From Candidatus Kapaibacterium sp. (GTDB lineage: Bacteria > Bacteroidota > Ignavibacteria > Kapaibacteriales > UBA4661), in contig JALONG010000058.1 of the NCBI GenBank assembly GCA_025455065.1, forward strand, positions 1 to 37,560: a stretch of DNA of 37,560 bases. The letters are read 5' to 3'. The position numbers were made by a program, and so were the translations under genes. Shown here piece by piece: positions 32,975-37,560 of this stretch. Positions within the stretch are counted from its first letter, which is position 1; each line of letters begins with the position of its first letter. The notes under the pieces were generated by a model, which worked only from the letters and a program-made list of their open reading frames with translations, was not told the DNA's origin and made no database searches.

Positions 32975-34354
32975 TTAGCTCATCGGAGCGAGGTTTTCCG
33001 CCACATCCGTGCGGTATGCCGTCAGCGCCGGAAGCAAGGAAACAAGCCCCGTCAGCACAACAACGCCGCCCAGCAACAGTGCATCATAATTATACCACCA
33101 ACCGAAGGTCAGCGTTGTACCTATTTGCGCTTGCACCGTCGGCTCCGCCAAGCGCAACGCCAAACGCGCCGTACCAAGCCCTACAACACTCCCAACAAAG
33201 CCGATAAGCGAGGCTTCGGCAAGAATAAGCCCGACTACTGAGCGTTTATGCGCACCCAGAGAACGCAAAATTGCTATCTCCCGCCGACGTTCATTCAGCG
33301 AGGTATAAAGCGCCACGATAATCGAAATCGCACCCAGCACAATGACCATGTACGAAATTCCCAACAGCACACCGCTTACATTACCGACAATCTGAAACAA
33401 TCCCGCAATCTCTCGAATCGGCACAGCTGCTTGTGCCGACGTGCCGTCATTCACATTGCGCATAAAACTGTCGTAAAATACCGGACTTTTGAGTTTAACG
33501 GCAAGTGCTGTAACGCTCGTAAATTCCGGCGGAATAGGATGTTCCTCGTGCTTATGCTCCGCGTCGTGGTCGTGCTTATGCTCTGCATCATGGTCATGAT
33601 GATGTTCCCCGTCGTGGTCGTGATGATGCTCCCCGTCGTGGTCTGCTTCACCCTTCTTGTGGTCCGGTTCAGCCGTCCCAAGCGCTTTTTCGGCTGCTTC
33701 CCGTGCTTCCTCGTATTCGTGGTAATGCGTGTCCCAGACGGTGCGCATGGTCATATACACGCCTCTGTCAATCGCTGTTCCCGTCGGGGCAAGAATACCA
33801 ACCACAGGCATTTTTCCATGGTCGTGAGCGCCTTGCTCGTTTGTTTCCAAGCCGTGCCGGACGGTGAGGGAATCGTTCAGTTTCAAACCTAATTGTTGAG
33901 CAACTTCTGCACCCAGCACCGCTTCAAAGTTTTCGTCAAATGGTTTTCCTTGTGCAATACCAATGCGAAGACCTTTGCGATATTCAAATTTCGTAAAAAA
34001 ATCTGTCGTTGTGCCGACAACCTTGTACCCGCCGACATTATCACCAAAGACCATCGGAAGGCTTGATTTAATGCGCTTGTCGGCTTGAATACGCTCACAA
34101 TCGGCAAGCGGAAAATTGCCTACCGGAGCGCCTAGGTGATACATCGTGTTCAACACAAGTTGTAACGGGCTTCCCTTCGCACCGACAATAATCTCAAACC
34201 CCGTATCTTTCTGCGAAAACGAGCGCTCTGTTTCCGTGCGAAGCGTCAAAATTGATGCCGTAAGAGCCACACCCACAGCCACAGCCAGCACGGTCAAGGC
34301 GTTTGGTACTGTGCGTTGTTGGAAAAAGCGAAGGAGCAGTTTGAAAATGTTCAT
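32975..34354 (-). CDS. FtsX/MacB-type ABC permease with His-rich loop
   Basis: 459 aa from the ATG at 34354 (MNIFKLLLRFF). It has an N-terminal transmembrane helix (about 18-38), a large periplasmic MacB-type domain (about 40-325) and three C-terminal FtsX helices (starting near GVLLGISYMVIVLGAISII, with the conserved ERRREIAILRSLGA loop). Within the periplasmic part, about residues 238-272 hold a His/Asp-rich stretch (GEHHHDHD and AEHKHDHD units), which could bind zinc, copper or nickel. This class exports lipoproteins, peptides or drugs and needs a separate ATPase; none is adjacent here. The stop lies 99 bases from the tRNA-Leu gene. Confidence 0.87.
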   Translation of the reverse strand: MNIFKLLLRFFQQRTVPNALTVLAVAVGVALTASILTLRTETERSFSQKDTGFEIIVGAKGSPLQLVLNTMYHLGAPVGNFPLADCERIQADKRIKSSLPMVFGDNVGGYKVVGTTTDFFTKFEYRKGLRIGIAQGKPFDENFEAVLGAEVAQQLGLKLNDSLTVRHGLETNEQGAHDHGKMPVVGILAPTGTAIDRGVYMTMRTVWDTHYHEYEEAREAAEKALGTAEPDHKKGEADHDGEHHHDHDGEHHHDHDAEHKHDHDAEHKHEEHPIPPEFTSVTALAVKLKSPVFYDSFMRNVNDGTSAQAAVPIREIAGLFQIVGNVSGVLLGISYMVIVLGAISIIVALYTSLNERRREIAILRSLGAHKRSVVGLILAEASLIGFVGSVVGLGTARLALRLAEPTVQAQIGTTLTFGWWYNYDALLLGGVVVLTGLVSLLPALTAYRTDVAENLAPMS

Positions 34355-34426
34355 GCTGAATTGATGAAGTGTGAAATCAAGAAAATGCAGATTCTGCACG
34401 TGATTGCCGAACTTTGAGGCAAAATG

Positions 34427-35596
34427 TTACCACAGTAAATCCTCTTCTGCCGCTTTGACAAGTGCCAGCGCTTCTTGCACCGATGCGCCCAATGCTGTCA
34501 GATGTCCCATTTTACGCCCTACACGGCTCGTGGCTTTGCCGTAAAGATGAAAACTCACGCGCCCGTGCCGCATCAAGCCTACAACGGTATCCGGCACACC
34601 GGAGCCGATACGCTTTCCAAGCACATTTGCCATGACCGCCGCCGGAACAATCAAATCCGGCGAACCAAGCGGCAAATTACAAATTGCGCGAATATGATTC
34701 TCGAATTGCGACGTGTAGCAGCCTTCTATCGTGTAATGCCCGGAATTATGCGGGCGCGGAGCTATTTCGTTATACAGCAGTTTGTCTGTGTCGGTCAAAA
34801 ACATCTCCACACCAAAAACTCCTACTCCTTCAACCGCTTCTACCGCCGCAACGGCTATTTCTTGCGCTTTCTTGCGTATGCCGTCGTCAATATCGGGTGC
34901 CGGAGCAAGCACATAACGGCAGATGTGATTTTCCTGCACGGTCTCCACGCAAGGATAGACCGCCGTTTCGCCGCGACGATTCCGTGCAACCATGACAGCA
35001 AGTTCCTTGCGAAACTTCACAAATTTTTCCGCCATCATTTGGCGCGGAACATCGGGGTCACTTGTAAAGCGCATGAATGCTACCATTGCTTGATTATCGC
35101 GCCCGACCGTTGCATTGCCGTAACCGTCGTAGCCCAGCGTTCGCGTTTTCATCACGTAAGGATAGCCGTGTTCCTTGCCAAATGTGTATGCCTCTTCGAC
35201 GCTGTTGATTGCAGCAAAGACGGGAACAGGGATTCCGGCGCGTTGCATTGTCTGTTTTTGGATGAATTTATCCTGCACTTGGCGAAGCGTGTCAGGCGTA
35301 GGAAACACTAAACGTTTGTCCGTCATCCCATCCAAAATTTCCGGCGCAATAAACTCATTTTCCAGCGTAATAATATCGCTTACTTCGACAAACCGCTCCA
35401 ATTCTGTGCTGTCATACCACCCAAGGGGAAAATCCGCTTTGGTCATCATACCCGCAGGCGAATTTTCGGCAGGCTCAATAACTGCAACACGCAAACCAAG
35501 CCTGTATGCCGCTTGGGCGCTCATTTTCGCAAGTTGTCCGCCGCCTAAAATCCCGATAGTAACGGGCTGGTTGTCGTGATAAATGGATGATAACAC
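34427..35596 (-). CDS. purK: 5-(carboxyamino)imidazole ribonucleotide synthase
   Basis: 389 aa from a GTG at 35596; no ATG lies between it and the conserved VTIGILGGGQLAKM. It is an ATP-grasp enzyme that carboxylates AIR with ATP and bicarbonate in purine synthesis. Visible are the N-terminal nucleotide-binding glycine loop, DKFIQKQTMQRAGIPVP, YVMKTRTLGYDGYGN (ATP lid), GVFGVEMFLTDTDKLLYNE and IAPRPHNSGHYTIEGC with the metal-binding Glu and Asn. No purE is next to it. Confidence 0.95.
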   Translation of the reverse strand: MLSSIYHDNQPVTIGILGGGQLAKMSAQAAYRLGLRVAVIEPAENSPAGMMTKADFPLGWYDSTELERFVEVSDIITLENEFIAPEILDGMTDKRLVFPTPDTLRQVQDKFIQKQTMQRAGIPVPVFAAINSVEEAYTFGKEHGYPYVMKTRTLGYDGYGNATVGRDNQAMVAFMRFTSDPDVPRQMMAEKFVKFRKELAVMVARNRRGETAVYPCVETVQENHICRYVLAPAPDIDDGIRKKAQEIAVAAVEAVEGVGVFGVEMFLTDTDKLLYNEIAPRPHNSGHYTIEGCYTSQFENHIRAICNLPLGSPDLIVPAAVMANVLGKRIGSGVPDTVVGLMRHGRVSFHLYGKATSRVGRKMGHLTALGASVQEALALVKAAEEDLLW

Positions 35597-35638
35597 GGTG
35601 GTTGGTTTTTAGTTTTTAGTTGGTAGTTTTTGGTTTTT

Positions 35639-35762
35639 GGGTCATTATTCATTGGTCATTAGCCATTTGTTATTGGTCATTCGTTGAGGATAGTTCGTAT
35701 GGAAAACAAGTGCAGAAGCGGTTCGTAAGCCCAATGACCAATGACTAACCACCAATGACCAA
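35639..35762. repeat. ATTGGTCATT repeat cluster, inverted
   Basis: GGTCATTATTCATTGGTCATT-like words (35639-35681) face CCAATGACCAATGACTAACC-like words (35731-35762) and can fold together. The same words form the in-frame inserts in the restriction gene. The cluster fills most of the spacer between the DUF5683 gene and purK. Confidence 0.8.
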
Positions 35763-35770
35763 GCACCTCA

Positions 35771-36466
35771 TCACGGCTTTGTGCGCGAGAGTTCTTCACG
35801 AATTGCGCGTTCTTGCCAATTTTCCTGCGTTTCGTGGCGAATCGTAAGATTGATGCGCCCTTGCAGTGGGTTTACGCGCAAAGCAGCCTTAAATTCATCG
35901 CTGACATCGAAGTCAAACAAATGCGCTCCGACGTAAGCATCAATCGCGGCAAGACCGATAACACCAACAATCGCAACAATCGAAATATCCCGTAAATCGC
36001 GGAAAATCTCGCGTTGGCGCGTGATACTGCTGAGAAACGTACTTGACCGTGTGCTGTCGGATACTGCTAAAATTGAATCTGCAAGCGCAACAAGATTAGC
36101 ATTGTAAATGGTAAAGCCAATCGCCGTTCCGAATCCCGCAAGGAAAATCGGGGCTTTCCAATAGCTTTCCACGTATATTTGTCCTAAACCCGGAATAAGC
36201 GACAATGCAACTGCCAGAACGGGATCTTTGGTCATCGTTGCTGCGGTTGTACGTGTGGCGCTGGTAGAAATTGGTTGTTGCAACATCGTTTCGACAGGTT
36301 GAAATGCCCTTGCAGACGCAGCAGTATCACGGTTTTGCGCGAATGTGGGCATAGCCGCACAACAAATGACCACAAAGAGCGCACAAAACAGACGCAGCCC
36401 GCTTGAGAAAACCTGCTCGGAGCGGACTGCGCGGAAATGGTTTGTATGAAAAAGTCTGAAAACCAT
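35771..36466 (-). CDS. DUF5683 membrane protein
   Basis: 231 aa from the ATG at 36466; the frame extends to a TTG at 36490. An N-terminal signal-like helix (about 24-43, ending MPTFAQ) is followed by a polar Thr/Ala-rich spacer. The DUF5683 core comes next: DPVLAVALSLIPGLGQIYVESYWKAP, where the PGLGQ.Y...W.kg block is the hallmark, then a helix IFLAGFGTAIGFTIYNANLV and another near ISIVAIVGVIGLAAIDAYVGAHL with the typical D.Y..A.L end. Function is unknown. The protein is common in Bacteroidota and Chlorobiota and often sits near cell-division or envelope genes. Confidence 0.8.
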   Translation of the reverse strand: MVFRLFHTNHFRAVRSEQVFSSGLRLFCALFVVICCAAMPTFAQNRDTAASARAFQPVETMLQQPISTSATRTTAATMTKDPVLAVALSLIPGLGQIYVESYWKAPIFLAGFGTAIGFTIYNANLVALADSILAVSDSTRSSTFLSSITRQREIFRDLRDISIVAIVGVIGLAAIDAYVGAHLFDFDVSDEFKAALRVNPLQGRINLTIRHETQENWQERAIREELSRTKP

Positions 36467-36495
36467 GATGATATCGGGGCTATGCGGCAAAACGA

Positions 36496-36873
36496 TTATT
36501 TCACCGCAACAACTTCAATTTCTACCTGCACATCTTTTGGCAACCGCGCCACTTCTATCGTTGAACGTGCCGGTTTTGCGTCGCCCAAGTATTTTGCATA
36601 CACTTCGTTCATTGCCGCGAAATTGTTCATATCTTTCAAAAAGACCGTTGCCTTGGCAATATTGGAAAATTCATAGCCGGCATCTTTCAAAATTGCACTG
36701 ATATTTTCCAGCACCTGTGTTGTCTGCTCGGTAATGCCGCCTGCAACGATTTCCCCTGCGGGCGTAAGCGGAATTTGTCCTGCCAAAAAGAGCATCGTTC
36801 CTTGTGTTTCGATGCCTTGCGAATACGGACCAAGCGCTGCCGGAGCGTTTGTTGTGGAAATAACTTTTCTCAT
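36496..36873 (-). CDS. ridA: RidA-family reactive intermediate deaminase
   Basis: 125 aa, full family length. It hydrolyses reactive 2-aminoacrylate and related imines released by PLP enzymes. It shows [13 protein letters not shown] at the start, [16 protein letters not shown], and the signature [23 protein letters not shown] with the substrate-binding Arg103 and Glu near 118-120. All key residues of an active RidA are present. It is followed 29 bases later by the DUF5683 gene in the same direction. Confidence 0.94.
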   Translation of the reverse strand: MRKVISTTNAPAALGPYSQGIETQGTMLFLAGQIPLTPAGEIVAGGITEQTTQVLENISAILKDAGYEFSNIAKATVFLKDMNNFAAMNEVYAKYLGDAKPARSTIEVARLPKDVQVEIEVVAVK

Positions 36874-36909
36874 GGAATGTAGTTCAAAAAATGTCAGAAA
36901 ACAGTGATT

Positions 36910-37332
36910 TTATGCAGTTTCAACTTCTTCCGCCAACGTCATTTTCAAATCAATTTGAATGCTTGGGTGCAAGGATTGATGCACGGGACACGTCCGCGCT
37001 GCGTTTTCCAAAAATTTCACATCGGCTTCGCTGACAGTGGGCGGGAGTGAGATTTCCACCCCTAAACGCCCGATTCGGCGAGGGTTTGCGACCATTTCTT
37101 TCTGCACATGAACGGTCATTCCTTTGAGTTCGATGTTACGATTGCGAGCCGCCATTGCCATAATCGTCGCCATACAAGCACCCAAGCCCGATGCAACAAG
37201 ATCTGTAGGGGAAAAACTTTCACCGCGTCCGTTATTATCCACCGGAGCATCGGTAGAAATAACCGTTTTGGAAGGATCATGCTCAAGGCGGCAATGCAAG
37301 TCGCCTTCGTATTCGATGTGGATATTGACCAT
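36910..37332 (-). CDS. OsmC/Ohr-family protein
   Basis: 140 aa. It has the OsmC fold with the two redox cysteines C53 (GLGACMATIM) and C115 (TCPVHQSLHP), and the SPTDLVASGLG block before the first. Members reduce organic hydroperoxides using these thiols; this YhfA-like subgroup is less well studied than Ohr. It lies 36 bases upstream of ridA, and both may handle reactive by-products. No promoter is evident. Confidence 0.9.
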   Translation of the reverse strand: MVNIHIEYEGDLHCRLEHDPSKTVISTDAPVDNNGRGESFSPTDLVASGLGACMATIMAMAARNRNIELKGMTVHVQKEMVANPRRIGRLGVEISLPPTVSEADVKFLENAARTCPVHQSLHPSIQIDLKMTLAEEVETA

Positions 37333-37485
37333 AATGCTACAATGTGAAAAAAGAAAAAATCAATCACTTAATTAACCGATGGATGTTCCGGTAATGCTGC
37401 CATTGCGACAAACTCACCACCCATATTTTTAAGGGTGCGCGTCCAAAAGTTTTTGACTGACGGCTTTAGTACCTAACGGATTTTG

Positions 37486-37560
37486 CTAGGTTTTCCAGAG
37501 GTTTTGAAAGAGTTCTTTGATAGTTTTGGCAAAGACGCTGGGCGAGAGTTTTTTACATTG
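37486..37560 (-). CDS. C-terminal end of a gene cut by the window edge
   Basis: Twenty-four codons run from the window edge to a TAG at 37486-37488. The last residues are LSPSVFAKTIKELFQNLWKT. The composition looks like a real protein end (amphipathic helix), but I cannot name the family. The spacer from here to the OsmC-family gene (37333-37485) shows no gene. Confidence 0.3.
   Translation of the reverse strand, partial: QCKKLSPSVFAKTIKELFQNLWKT

Overview
The window looks like a chromosomal segment of a Gram-negative bacterium from the Bacteroidota/Chlorobiota side of the tree (Ignavibacteria- or Kapabacteria-like would fit). This placement is an inference. It rests on two secreted proteins with type IX secretion C-terminal sorting domains, an ABC-permease/M1-peptidase fusion and a DUF5683 protein of kinds common there, mostly weak Shine-Dalgarno sequences, and several TAnnTTTG-type -7 promoter boxes, one of them with a well-spaced TTTG box.

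Layout. (1) 0.35-5.4 kb, + strand: a cell-envelope and redox group made of a lipoprotein cytochrome c, a CHRD-domain T9SS cargo, a one-haem cytochrome fused to an outer-membrane barrel (Cyc2-like architecture), a small membrane protein, a YceI protein and a lipid-anchored Rieske protein. Two small inverted-repeat elements lie between these genes. (2) 5.5-12.4 kb: gyrA, cutA, a thioredoxin-like ferredoxin and a secreted DUF4038 glycosidase on the minus strand, divergent from a GH18 glycosidase. (3) 12.6-17.2 kb, minus: an ABC ATPase and a giant permease fused to an M1 aminopeptidase. (4) 17.5-22.4 kb, +: hisC, a retropepsin-like aspartic protease, a MoxR AAA+ ATPase and a glutamine-dependent NAD synthetase. 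(5) 22.9-32.6 kb: a defence and toxin-antitoxin island. It holds darT-darG (DNA ADP-ribosylation), a 1731-aa single-chain restriction-modification enzyme of Type ISP architecture, a hicB remnant with at least two frameshifts, a truncated ORF behind a duplicated palindromic operator, a YgiT-type zinc-finger antitoxin with a truncated DUF4258 partner, a Fic AMP-transferase with its own inhibitory motif, and a small antitoxin-like protein. The island ends at the 3' side of a tRNA-Leu(UAA) gene. (6) 33.0-37.5 kb, minus: an orphan FtsX-like permease with a His-rich loop, purK, a DUF5683 protein, RidA, an OsmC-family protein and the last codons of another gene.

No single locus is clearly an unknown system. 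The most unusual signals are: in-frame invasion of the restriction enzyme at three places by TTGGTCATT-type 15-bp tandem repeats that also occur between other genes; short tandem duplications that sit on or directly after the stop codons of five genes; the duplicated 40-bp operator in front of a gene stump; and a near-identical 96-bp repeat in opposite orientation 10 kb apart.
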